The position numbers and the translations under genes are program-made. Source: Herbidospora cretacea (GTDB lineage: Bacteria; Actinomycetota; Actinomycetes; Streptosporangiales; Streptosporangiaceae). Taken from it: 64,000 nt of DNA. The stretch is from positions 464,922 to 528,921 of the forward strand of contig NZ_BBXG01000002.1 in the NCBI RefSeq assembly GCF_001570605.1, read 5' to 3'. This document shows, piece by piece, positions 7,134 to 15,105 of this stretch; within the stretch, counting starts at the first letter, position 1, and each line of letters opens with the position of its first letter. The notes beneath the pieces were generated by a model. The model was not told the DNA's origin. It did not search any database and saw only the letters and a list, made by a program, of their open reading frames with translations.

Positions 7134-7793
7134 ATGGACGAGAACGCGACGAACCCGCCAGCTGATCAACGGGCCCGACGCAAGGACGCGAAGAGGAACC
7201 GCGCCGCGCTGATCGCCGCCGGCGCGGAGCTGTTCGACGCGGCCGGACTGATGCCGACGCTCGATGACGTCGCGCGACATGCCGGCGTCGGGGTCGGCAC
7301 CGCCTATCGGCATTTCCCCAACAAGTTCGTCCTGGCGCAGGCCGTACTCGCCGAGACCATGGAGGCGATGCTCGAGGCGGCGGAGCGCGCGGCGGAGATG
7401 GACGACGCGTCCGCCGGGCTTGAGGCCTTTTTTGAGGCCGTGCTCGAACCGCAGGCGAACAAGCGCGCCCTGGGGAGACTTCTGCGAGGTGCGCCGAATT
7501 CAGAACTCGACGCCGACGGTTTCCAGAGCCGGATCGAACGCTGTATCGAGGCGCTCTTGCGGCGCGGGCGCGAACAGCGGGTGGTCCGCGCTGACCTCGT
7601 AGCCACCGACATCGGCGTGCTGATGTCGGTCATGACCCATCTGATCGAGACCTTCGGCGACGCGGATCCACAGCTGTGGCGGCGCCTGCTGCCGGTTGTC
7701 CTGGACGGTGTCCGGGTGGACGCGCCCACGCCGCTCGCAGGACCGCCCTTGAGCCGATCCGCGTTCCTCCAACGACTTGGGGGTCAGTCGTGA
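7134..7793 (+). CDS. TetR/AcrR family transcriptional regulator
   Basis: A 219-residue protein with an N-terminal TetR helix-turn-helix: RNRAALIAAGAELFDAAGLMPTLDDVARHAGVGVGTAYRHFPNKFVLAQAVL (about residues 22-72; TAYRHF is the recognition helix end). The rest is a ligand-binding helical domain of the SbtR-like type (GVLMSVMTHLIETFGDADPQLWRRLLPVVLDGVR). ATG is preceded by AGGGGAG. It is divergent from an SDR, and the paired CGGAGA/TCTCCG palindromes between them are its probable binding sites. A long hairpin terminator follows about 70 bases downstream. The inducer is unknown. Confidence 0.92.
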   Translation: MDENATNPPADQRARRKDAKRNRAALIAAGAELFDAAGLMPTLDDVARHAGVGVGTAYRHFPNKFVLAQAVLAETMEAMLEAAERAAEMDDASAGLEAFFEAVLEPQANKRALGRLLRGAPNSELDADGFQSRIERCIEALLRRGREQRVVRADLVATDIGVLMSVMTHLIETFGDADPQLWRRLLPVVLDGVRVDAPTPLAGPPLSRSAFLQRLGGQS

Positions 7794-7861
7794 ACGTCCT
7801 TAGGCGAGTCTCCGACGGTCGAACTTTCGCGCCGGACCTCACGTCGCAGCGAGGGCTCATG

Positions 7862-7905
7862 AAAGCAGTACGGGCCTGCCCGGCCAGGCAGGCCCGTACT
7901 GCTTT
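7862..7905 (+). terminator. Strong hairpin terminator
   Basis: Perfect 19-base inverted repeat: arms start AAAGCAGTACGGG (7862-7880) and end CCCGTACTGCTTT (7887-7905), loop CGGCCA. It is symmetric enough to stop both the TetR transcript and any minus-strand transcript from the right. Confidence 0.85.
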
Positions 7906-7928
7906 GTACGTCAGCGCAGCTTCCTTGG

Positions 7929-8090
7929 TCATTGGGGTGGCGACATGGTGTGGCGCTGGGTGACCCGGATGTCCGAGTGCCTGAGAACCTCCATGACCAT
8001 TCTCATGTGGACGCCCATCTCGATCACCGGACACCGGCTTTCTGGAGGATCTCCTTCCACTCGTCCCAGTCGTGTCCGGGGATGACGCGC
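7929..8090 (-). pseudogene. Tyrosine recombinase/integrase C-terminal remnant
   Basis: Two minus-strand frames carry consecutive pieces of an actinomycete phage-type integrase. First GHDWDEWKEILQKAGVR (about 8091-8028), the segment before the catalytic Arg-His box; it runs into a stop. Then, shifted, IEMGVHMRMVMEVLRHSDI followed by RVTQRHTMSPPQ to the stop at 7929, which aligns with the usual LGVHPRVVMEVLGHS...T-x-R-Y-T tail. The intervening LHDARHTAAT-type box is deleted and the position of the catalytic Tyr is His. The protein cannot be functional. Nothing recognisable as the N-terminal half is seen upstream to 8328. Confidence 0.72.
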
Positions 8091-8328
8091 CGCCGCATCC
8101 GTCGGGCCCACGTGAACGCGAGATACCGCCGCTTCGAGAAGATTCGCGCTGCTCACGGGCTGGCGCAGGTGGCCGGTGTGCCGTTGGTCAGGAAGCTCAA
8201 GGTGGTGCTCGCGTTCGCGCCCAGTGAGCGGACGCCGAGTTCCCGCCTCCAGCGCGTCATCACGGGTGACCGACGCGAGCCGGACCGTCGCCATGGCTCA
8301 CCGCCACCCTGCCCGCCCGCAGTGTCGG
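8091..8328. other. Non-coding stretch upstream of integrase remnant
   Basis: No supported gene. Overlapping frames on both strands give Arg/His-rich products without recognisable domains. This may be degraded integrase or element DNA. Confidence 0.35.
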
Positions 8329-8361
8329 CTCCGGAGGGGACGGGCGTCGTCCCCTCCGGAG
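8329..8361 (-). terminator. Terminator of the ThuA/dehydrogenase gene
   Basis: Perfect 13-base arms CTCCGGAGGGGAC (8329-8341) and GTCCCCTCCGGAG (8349-8361) with a 7-base loop, ten bases beyond the stop of the large minus-strand gene. Confidence 0.8.
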
Positions 8362-8371
8362 TCCGGGCGGC

Positions 8372-11300
8372 TTATGAGGCGTAGACCTCGAATTCCGAGA
8401 CCTGGCCCGCGGGCCAGCCGGTGTTCGCGGTGATGGTCAGGCGCAGGTAGCGCCTGCTGGTGGCCGGGAACGTGATGGTGGCCGTGTTCCCTGTGGACGG
8501 GTTGAAGGTGTACGCCGCCGAACCGACGACGTTGGTGAAGGTGGATCCGTCGGTGCTGCCCAGGACGGTGAGCGTCTGGGTGCGGGTTGCCCAGGCGGTG
8601 GCCGGGGGCAGCTTGAGGACGACGCGGCCGACGCTGACCGAGGAGCCGAGGTCGACGGTGATCGACTGCGGGAAGGCGTTGTTGACCGACTCCCAGTAGG
8701 TGCCGGTGTTGCCGTCCACGGCGTTGCCGGACGCGTAGGTCTGCACGTGGCTGGTTTCGGTGGTGGGGCGGCCTTGCGCCAGGTTGCTGACGGGAACCGC
8801 AGTGCCGGTGCCGCTGAGAGCGACGGTCAGCGGGCCGTTCGGGTCATTACTGGCGATGCTCAGGGTGCCCGTGCGGGTGCCTGTGGCGGTCGGGGTGAAG
8901 GTGACGTTGACCGTGCAGGACGCGCCTGACGCCAGTGAGGCGCCGCAGGTCCTGGTCTGCGCGAAGTCGCCGGTGGTGGCGACCGTGCCGAGCGTCGCCG
9001 TCCCCGTGCCGGTGTTGGTGACGGTGACGGTCTGCGCGGGGCTGGGGCTGCCGACGGTCCTTGCGGCGAACGACAGGCTGGTGGGGGAGGCCGTCAGGGT
9101 CACGGTCGGCGGCTGGTCGCCACCGCCCGGGAAGATCTGGAACTCCGCGACCTGCGCGGCGGACCAGCCGGTGTTGGCGGTGATGTTCAAGCGGACGTAC
9201 CGGGTGCTGGTGGAGGTCAGCGGGATCGTGACGGTGTTGCCCGTCGCGGGGTCGAAGGTGTACGGGGCGGACGGCTTGAGCGTGGTCCACGTCGTGCCGT
9301 CGGTGCTGCCCTGGACCGACAGGGTCTGGGTGCGGGTCGCCCAGGCCGCGGGCGGCGGCAGCTTCAGCGTGATCGAGCCGATGTTCTGCGTGGAGCGCAG
9401 GTCGGCCTGGAGCCACTGCGGGAAGGCGTTGTTCGCCGACTCCCAGTAGGTGGCGGTGTTGTCGTCGTTGGCGTTGCTCTGCGGGTAACCGCCGTTGGAG
9501 CTGCCGGCGGTCATCGTCGCGCCGAGGGCGAGGTTGGTGGTCGAGGTGACGCCGGTGCCGGACAGCGCCACCGACAGCGGGCCGTTCTCGTCGTTGCTCG
9601 CCACGGTGAGCGTGCCCGTGCGGGTGCCCGCCGCGGTCGGGGTGAAGGTGACGTTGACCGTGCAGGACGCCCCGGCGGCCAGGGATGCGCCGCAGGTGGT
9701 GGTCCGGGCGTAGTCGCCGGTGACGGTGACGCCGCTCAGGGTCGCGGCGGCGGTGCCGGTGTTGGTGACGGTGACCGCCTGGGACGGGCTGGTCGTGCCG
9801 GTGGTGCGCGACCCGAAGGACAGGCTCGCGGGGTTGGCGCTCAGGGTGACGCCGTTGAGGCTCCTGCTGACGAAGTCGGTCCAGTTGACGTTGATCAGCG
9901 CGCCGGTGCTGGTGCTGCCCGTCGGCCTGCGGACGACGAAGTACAGCGGCCCGCTCGTCGTGGGCGGACTGGTCAGCGTGACCGAGAAGTTCTGGTAGGT
10001 CTGCCAGCCGCCGGTGCCGGTCACCGTGGCCCTGCCCACCAGCGTGCCGCTCACCGATCCCGCCCGGATCTCGATCGTGCCTCCAGCCGAGCCCGAGGCC
10101 GCGCGGAAGGTCAGGCGCTCGATCGCCGACAGGTTGACCGGGTCGTGGCTCCAGTAGTCGCCGTCCTCGATGGCACTGATGTTGTGGAAGCCGCCCTGGG
10201 TGTCGGAGGTCGTCTCCACCCGCACGCCGGGGTCGCCGGCGCCGGTGCCGTCGGGGGCGCGTCCGGTCGCCGTGAAGAACTCGGCCTGCTTGTGCTTGGG
10301 CTGCAGCAGCACCTGGGTTCTGGTGGTCAGCGGGCCGGAGGAACCCGCGCCGCCTCGGTCGGTGTAGCTGGCCTCCAGCACGTAGAAGACGTTGTCGCCG
10401 TCGCTGTGCCCAGAGGACAGGGTGGTCTGGACGGTGCCCGAGCAGCCGGTGTACTGGTCGAGCGGGTGGCCGTGGGTGTCGTGCCCCAGGATGGCCTGGA
10501 TCTTGACGTTCGCGCAGGTGATCGTGCCGTCTTCGGGGTCGGTGACCGTGGCGGTGAAGCCGACCCGGTCGCCGAAGTTGAAGAAGCTCCCGTTGGGGGG
10601 CAGGTTGATCGTCACGGTGGGCGCGGTGTTGCCCGCCACGATCGGCACGTTGGCGGTGGCGGTCGCGCCGCTCTGGTCCTTCACGGTCAGCACGGCGGTG
10701 AAGTTGCCCGCCGTGGTGTAGGTGCGGGCAGGGTTCGCCTCGGTGGAGTCGACGCTGCCGTTGCCGTCGAAGTCCCAGGCGTAGGTGAGCGGCGTCCCGT
10801 CGGGGTCGATGGATCCGGTGCTGGAGAACTGCACGGTCAGCGGCACGGGGCCGTTGGTCCTGTCGGCCTTGGCCTGGGCGATCGGCGCCCGGACGCCCTT
10901 CGTGTAGTCGATCCGGTAGATGCCGGAGTCGGCGTTGTTGCCGCCGAAGCCCGAGCCCCAGTCGATGACGTACAGCGCGCCGTCGGGGCCGAACTTCATG
11001 TCCATCGGCTTCTTGAAGCTCATCGTGCTCAGCAGGGGGTTGATGTCGACCAGTTGGGAGCCGTCGGCGCTGAGCTGGAAGGAGTACAGGCGGTTCTGGT
11101 TCCACTCACCGAAGACGGCCTTGCCGTCCCAGTAGGCGGGCCACTTGCGGGCCGACACCAGCGCCGGGTCGTAGCGGTAGGCGGGCCCCGCATGGGGTGC
11201 GCCGCCGCCGCCGAGTTCGGGGAACGCGGGGTCGGCGGAGTAGTGGTAGTAGACCGTGGCGGCCTTGGCCGCGGGCAGGTCGGTGATGCCGGTGTTGTTG

Positions 11301-12961
11301 GGCGAGTCGTTCTTCGGCGCGGCGCAGTTGAACGCGCCCTTGGACGTGTTCGTCGCGAAGTCGAAGTCGACGTAGGGCTTGTTGTTCCCGATGCAGTACG
11401 GCCAGCCGTAGAACCCCGGGCCGTTGAGGATGTCCCACTCGACGGTGTTCTCCGGGCCGCGGGTGGCGCTGGCCTGGCCGGCGTCCGGGCCGTAGTTGGC
11501 GACCAGCAGCTTGTGCGTCTTGGGGTCGATGCCGATCCGGAACGGGTTGCGCAGACCCATCGCGTAGATCTCCGGGCGGGTCTTCGGCGTGCCCGGCGGG
11601 AACAGGTTGCCCGAGGGGATGGTGTAGGTGCCGTCGGGCTCGGGGTGGATGCGCAGCACCTTGCCGCGCAGGTCGTTGGAGTTGGCCGAGGTGCCCTGGG
11701 CGTCCCAGCTGGACCGTCCGGCGCGCTCGTCGATCGGGGTGTACCCGTCGGAGGCGAAGGGGTTGGTGTTGTCGCCGTTGGCGAGCCACAGGTCGCCGGT
11801 GGCCTTGTCGAACACCATGCCACCGCCGTGGTGGCAGCACTCCGCCCGCTGGACCGGCACCTCCAGCACGACCTTCTCGGTGGCCATGTCGAGCGTCAGG
11901 TCCGCCTTGACGACGAAGCGCGACAGCCGGTCCACGGCGGTGGACGGAGGCGAGTAGTACAGGTACATCCAGCGGTTGGTGGCGAACGCCGGGTCGAGGG
12001 CCAGGCCCAGCAGGCCGCTCTCGTTGGCGTTGAAGACGTTCAGGTGACCGGAGGTGACCACACCGCCGCCCGGCCTGACCGCTTTGACGTCACCGCTCAG
12101 GTCGATGTAGAAGACGGTGCCGTCGGCGGCGACGTCCAGCATCATCGGGTTGGCGGTGTTGTCGTCGACGGTGACCTTGGCGAACGACGAGTCCAGGCTC
12201 GCCGAGCAGTCGGCCGGCACCACGCCCGCGGCGGTCTGCAGGCCGCCGAGCAGCATCTTCAGGAAGTTGGGCTCGGCGAAGGACTCGTCGGCGTGACCCA
12301 GCGCGGTGTACCACGAGCGGCCGCCGTCGTAGTTCTGGCACCAGCTGGTGGGGTGGTCGGCGCCCATCGTGCCGCCGCTGTAGGTGGTCTCGTCCAAGGA
12401 GGTCAGGACGTGGACCGCGCCGCGCGGGCTGGTGCGGAAGTCGTACCACTCATCGGTGCGCGTCCAGCGCGCGGGCAGCCCGGCGGTGGAGGGGTGGGCG
12501 GGGTCCTCGACCTTGAGGGTGGCCTGCTGCGGCGCGGGGTGCTGCTTGAAGTAGGCGCCGACCAGCTTGCCGTACCAGGACCAGTCGTACTCGGTGTCGG
12601 AGGCGGCGTGCACGCCGGCGTACCCGCCGCCGCCCTTGATGTACTGCTCGAAGGCGGTCTGCTGGGTGGCGTTCAGCACGTCGCCCGTGGTGGAGAGGAA
12701 GACCACGACCTGGTATCTGGCCAGGTTGGCCGTGGTGAAGGCGGCCGAGTCCTCGGTGGCGTCGACCGTGAAACCCTGTTCCTGGCCGAGCTGCCTGATG
12801 GCGGCGACGCCCGCCGGGATGGAGGTGTGCCGGAAGCCGGCGGTCTTGGAGAAGACCAGCGCGGCGAACGGCGGTCCGGCGGCGGCCTGCGCCGGGGTCA
12901 CCTGCGAGGGAATGACGAGGGTGGAGACGAGCAGCAGCAGGGCGGTGAGAACTCTTCTCAT
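8372..12961 (-). CDS. Secreted ThuA / PQQ-type sugar dehydrogenase / PKD / carbohydrate-binding multidomain protein
   Basis: A 1529-residue exported protein. Start ATG 12961 has GAGGTG upstream and gives a clean signal peptide ending TPAQAAAG. Domains by approximate residue: ThuA-like 30-244 (LVFSKTAGFRHTSIPAG, GGYAGVHAASDTEYDWSWYG); glucose/sorbosone-dehydrogenase-like beta propeller 253-687 (ECCHHGGGMVFD, GLRNPFRIGIDP, EWNQNRLYSF); PKD 692-777 (YAWDFDGNGSVDS); CBM6-like 888-1032; then two tandem modules, each a choice-of-anchor-D (ASH-like) Ig domain (1040-1140 and 1287-1385) plus an F5/8 type C discoidin domain (1145-1278 and 1390-1529). Similar ThuA-dehydrogenase fusions occur in saprophytic actinomycetes and are thought to act on polysaccharide-derived sugars. 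Substrate and cofactor use are not provable from sequence. The gene is monocistronic with its own terminator. Confidence 0.9.
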   Translation of the reverse strand: MRRVLTALLLLVSTLVIPSQVTPAQAAAGPPFAALVFSKTAGFRHTSIPAGVAAIRQLGQEQGFTVDATEDSAAFTTANLARYQVVVFLSTTGDVLNATQQTAFEQYIKGGGGYAGVHAASDTEYDWSWYGKLVGAYFKQHPAPQQATLKVEDPAHPSTAGLPARWTRTDEWYDFRTSPRGAVHVLTSLDETTYSGGTMGADHPTSWCQNYDGGRSWYTALGHADESFAEPNFLKMLLGGLQTAAGVVPADCSASLDSSFAKVTVDDNTANPMMLDVAADGTVFYIDLSGDVKAVRPGGGVVTSGHLNVFNANESGLLGLALDPAFATNRWMYLYYSPPSTAVDRLSRFVVKADLTLDMATEKVVLEVPVQRAECCHHGGGMVFDKATGDLWLANGDNTNPFASDGYTPIDERAGRSSWDAQGTSANSNDLRGKVLRIHPEPDGTYTIPSGNLFPPGTPKTRPEIYAMGLRNPFRIGIDPKTHKLLVANYGPDAGQASATRGPENTVEWDILNGPGFYGWPYCIGNNKPYVDFDFATNTSKGAFNCAAPKNDSPNNTGITDLPAAKAATVYYHYSADPAFPELGGGGAPHAGPAYRYDPALVSARKWPAYWDGKAVFGEWNQNRLYSFQLSADGSQLVDINPLLSTMSFKKPMDMKFGPDGALYVIDWGSGFGGNNADSGIYRIDYTKGVRAPIAQAKADRTNGPVPLTVQFSSTGSIDPDGTPLTYAWDFDGNGSVDSTEANPARTYTTAGNFTAVLTVKDQSGATATANVPIVAGNTAPTVTINLPPNGSFFNFGDRVGFTATVTDPEDGTITCANVKIQAILGHDTHGHPLDQYTGCSGTVQTTLSSGHSDGDNVFYVLEASYTDRGGAGSSGPLTTRTQVLLQPKHKQAEFFTATGRAPDGTGAGDPGVRVETTSDTQGGFHNISAIEDGDYWSHDPVNLSAIERLTFRAASGSAGGTIEIRAGSVSGTLVGRATVTGTGGWQTYQNFSVTLTSPPTTSGPLYFVVRRPTGSTSTGALINVNWTDFVSRSLNGVTLSANPASLSFGSRTTGTTSPSQAVTVTNTGTAAATLSGVTVTGDYARTTTCGASLAAGASCTVNVTFTPTAAGTRTGTLTVASNDENGPLSVALSGTGVTSTTNLALGATMTAGSSNGGYPQSNANDDNTATYWESANNAFPQWLQADLRSTQNIGSITLKLPPPAAWATRTQTLSVQGSTDGTTWTTLKPSAPYTFDPATGNTVTIPLTSTSTRYVRLNITANTGWSAAQVAEFQIFPGGGDQPPTVTLTASPTSLSFAARTVGSPSPAQTVTVTNTGTGTATLGTVATTGDFAQTRTCGASLASGASCTVNVTFTPTATGTRTGTLSIASNDPNGPLTVALSGTGTAVPVSNLAQGRPTTETSHVQTYASGNAVDGNTGTYWESVNNAFPQSITVDLGSSVSVGRVVLKLPPATAWATRTQTLTVLGSTDGSTFTNVVGSAAYTFNPSTGNTATITFPATSRRYLRLTITANTGWPAGQVSEFEVYAS

Positions 12962-13264
12962 GCCGCACCTCGCGCGCCGCGCGGGTGAACGTCCATGTGC
13001 ATGTGCATGTCGACCTGACCTCACGCATAAGTCAGGCAAGGCGCGCGCCGCCACGCTGATTGCCCGGGGGGATGTACGAGGGTCGGAGTGTGCCGACTCC
13101 GTAGTGCCGTCGAACGGTTGTAGGGCGTGCCAGGAGCAGCACTTTTACGCGGCGGACGCTAGCCAATGCGGTTTTAACACGTTCATGCCGGGCGTGTACA
13201 GACGAGGACCAGGTGCGTCGTTTCTGCGTTGTTTAGCGCGGTGGCTGAGGGAAGGGGTTCGGAC
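12962..13264. promoter_or_regulatory. Divergent intergenic region
   Basis: About 300 bases between the ThuA gene (minus) and a small membrane protein (plus). It contains a CATGTG-type repeat (12994-13010) and an inverted repeat CCTGAC/GTCAGG at about 13015-13036 enclosing CTCACGCATAA, which could be an operator for the ThuA gene. No confident promoter hexamers were found. Confidence 0.4.
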
Positions 13265-13621
13265 ATGACGCCGCTGCCCCGCATTCTCGGAGCGATCACC
13301 GCGCTCTACTCGGTCGCGATCATCGTGCGGCCGAGGCTGCTGGCCCGCCCGTGCGGGCTGGTCGACAAGGAAGGCGAACCCCTGCCCGGGACCTCCACCC
13401 TGGTCGCCGCCGTGGGCGCCCGCGACCTGGCGATCGGCGCGGCCATGATGGCCGCACCCGAGGGGGCGGCGTTGCGCACGGCCATCGCCGCCCGGGTGGC
13501 GTCGGATTGGGGGGACGCGGCGGTGTTCGGCACCACGCTGCCCGACCCCGCCGCCCGACGGCGGGTCGCCGGCGTCGCCCTTGCCTGGGGCGCGGTCTGC
13601 GCGGTGAGCGCCTTCGTCTGA
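13265..13621 (+). CDS. Small membrane protein, unknown function
   Basis: A 118-residue protein, MTPLPRILGAITALYSVAI to AWGAVCAVSAFV, with about three or four hydrophobic segments (residues 5-22, 45-63, 100-118). The central GTSTLVAAVGARDLAIGAAM and RVASDWGDAAVFG pattern resembles small DUF4267-like integral membrane proteins, but I cannot assign a family firmly. GAAGGGG precedes the ATG by about 9 bases. It lies 70 bases upstream of the SRPBCC gene on the same strand and may be co-transcribed. Function is unknown. Confidence 0.75.
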   Translation: MTPLPRILGAITALYSVAIIVRPRLLARPCGLVDKEGEPLPGTSTLVAAVGARDLAIGAAMMAAPEGAALRTAIAARVASDWGDAAVFGTTLPDPAARRRVAGVALAWGAVCAVSAFV

Positions 13622-13691
13622 TCCCTTGCCTGAGCAGGCCCTGTGTTCGCCCGCTCGCCACGATCGTCGCGACAAGAGGGGAACAACCTGT

Positions 13692-14156
13692 ATGAGCTCC
13701 ATCACCGAATCCGTCGACGTCGCGGTCCCCGTCAGGACCGCCTACGACCAGTGGACCCAGTTCGAGTCCTTCCCCCACTTCATGGAGGGCGTGGAGTCCA
13801 TCACGCAGTCGGGCGACACCATGACCCACTGGAAGATCAAGATCGGTGGGGTGGAGCGCGAGTTCGACGCCCGCATCACCGAGCAGCACCCCGACGAGCG
13901 GGTGGCGTGGGAGTCGGTCGACGGCCCCCGGCACGCCGGGGTGGTCACCTTCCACCGCCTCGACGACGACCACACCCGGGTCACCCTGCAGATGGACACC
14001 GAGCCCGAAGGCGTGGCCGAGAACGTGGCCGACGCCGTCGGCCTGCTGACCCACCGGGTCAAGGGCGACCTGCGCCGCTTCGGCGACTTCATCGAGAAGC
14101 GGGGCGCCGAGACCGGCGCCTGGCGGGGCGAGGTCGACGGACCCCACCAGCGCTGA
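13692..14156 (+). CDS. SRPBCC family protein (polyketide cyclase/dehydrase-like)
   Basis: A 154-residue START-like fold protein: MSSITESVDVAVPVRTAYDQWTQFESFPHFMEGVESITQ is the typical N-terminal strand-helix signature, followed by WKIKIGGVEREFDARITEQHPDERVAWESVDGP and the long C-terminal helix DAVGLLTHRVKGDLRRFGDFIEKRG. Members bind small hydrophobic ligands and are widespread in actinomycetes, often near stress genes; most lack a proven activity. No membrane segment is visible. GAGGGG lies about 11 bases upstream of the ATG. It is followed 94 bases later by a MerR-type regulator. Confidence 0.88.
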   Translation: MSSITESVDVAVPVRTAYDQWTQFESFPHFMEGVESITQSGDTMTHWKIKIGGVEREFDARITEQHPDERVAWESVDGPRHAGVVTFHRLDDDHTRVTLQMDTEPEGVAENVADAVGLLTHRVKGDLRRFGDFIEKRGAETGAWRGEVDGPHQR

Positions 14157-14250
14157 CCTCCCTGAACCGGGCTTGGGCCGATACGCCGTCCAGAGCGGGC
14201 GTGCCGGCCCAGGCCCTCCCGCATGCCCTGGCGGGTGCCACCATAGGCGC

Positions 14251-15087
14251 GTGACACAGCCCACTTTCGCCGCCGGCGCGGTGGCGCGCCGGCTGGGCCT
14301 GCCGGTCTCCACGCTGCGCAGCTGGAACAACCGCTACGGCATGGGTCCGAGCGGTCACGAGCGCGGACGGCACCGCCGTTACACCGAGTCGGACATCGCC
14401 GCCCTGATCGTCATGCGACGGCTCATCGCCCAGGGCACCCCGCCCTCGGCCGCGGCCCGCGCCGCCCAGGGACGGCGGCCCCACGACGTCAGCCTGGACA
14501 GTGACCTGGTCGCCCGGCTCGTCGACGCCGCCCACCGGCTCGACGGCCACGGCATGCTCACGCTGATCGGCCGCGCCCTGAACGCCCACGGCGTGAGCGA
14601 CACCTGGCAGCTCCTGTGCGTGCCCGCTCTCCACCGGGTGCAGGAACCGGTCCCCGGCCGGGGCGACTGCGTCGACGCCGAGCACCTGCTGTCGTGGTCG
14701 ATCACCGCCGGCCTGCACCAGGTGGCCACCGCCGTGGCGGGGGCGCCGGTCGCGATGCTCGCCTGCACAGCGGGCGAACACCACGCCCTGCCGCTGGAGG
14801 CGCTGAACGCCGCCCTCGCAGAACGGGCCGTGCCCGCCGTCATGCTCGGCGCGGACGTGCCCGACCAGGCACTCGCCGACGCGGCCGGCCGGGTCCGGCC
14901 GAAGGTGGTGGTGCTGTGGTCCCACACCTCCGCCACCGCTTCACCCGTCGCGTGTACGGCTGCCGCGGGCGAGGGCGCCGTCGTGCTCGCGGCGGGGCCC
15001 GGCTGGGCCGGGAAGCGCCTGCCCGACGGCGTCGTCCGGGTGACCGGCCTCGCCCCGGCCGTCGACCGGATCACCGCCGCGGTCTGA
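14251..15087 (+). CDS. MerR-family regulator with cobalamin-binding-like C-terminal domain
   Basis: A 278-residue protein. Residues 5-70 are a MerR winged helix (FAAGAVARRLGLPVSTLRSW, HRRYTESDIAALIVMRRLI). Residues 80-275 resemble the helical plus Rossmann B12-binding part of CarH/LitR light sensors: the AEH motif (Glu144-His145) and GEHH (His178), the latter at the expected lower axial ligand position. However, the Trp normally nine residues before Glu-His is replaced (VPGRGDCVDAEH), so adenosylcobalamin capping may be altered or lost. GTG 14251 is chosen because it begins the MerR fold; no strong ribosome site is present, so the message may be leaderless. Convergent with the SARP gene at 15106. 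Targets are unknown. Confidence 0.82.
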   Translation: MTQPTFAAGAVARRLGLPVSTLRSWNNRYGMGPSGHERGRHRRYTESDIAALIVMRRLIAQGTPPSAAARAAQGRRPHDVSLDSDLVARLVDAAHRLDGHGMLTLIGRALNAHGVSDTWQLLCVPALHRVQEPVPGRGDCVDAEHLLSWSITAGLHQVATAVAGAPVAMLACTAGEHHALPLEALNAALAERAVPAVMLGADVPDQALADAAGRVRPKVVVLWSHTSATASPVACTAAAGEGAVVLAAGPGWAGKRLPDGVVRVTGLAPAVDRITAAV

Positions 15088-15105
15088 GCGGTGGTCAGCC
15101 AGCCC

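Noticed and set aside
10145-12988. A 947-codon plus-strand frame opposite the ThuA gene
   Set aside because: Val/Gly/Arg-rich antisense frame; the minus strand encodes clear ThuA and dehydrogenase domains.
13145-13705. Minus-strand frame overlapping the small membrane and SRPBCC genes
   Set aside because: Antisense frame without domains; both plus-strand genes have ribosome sites and plausible folds.
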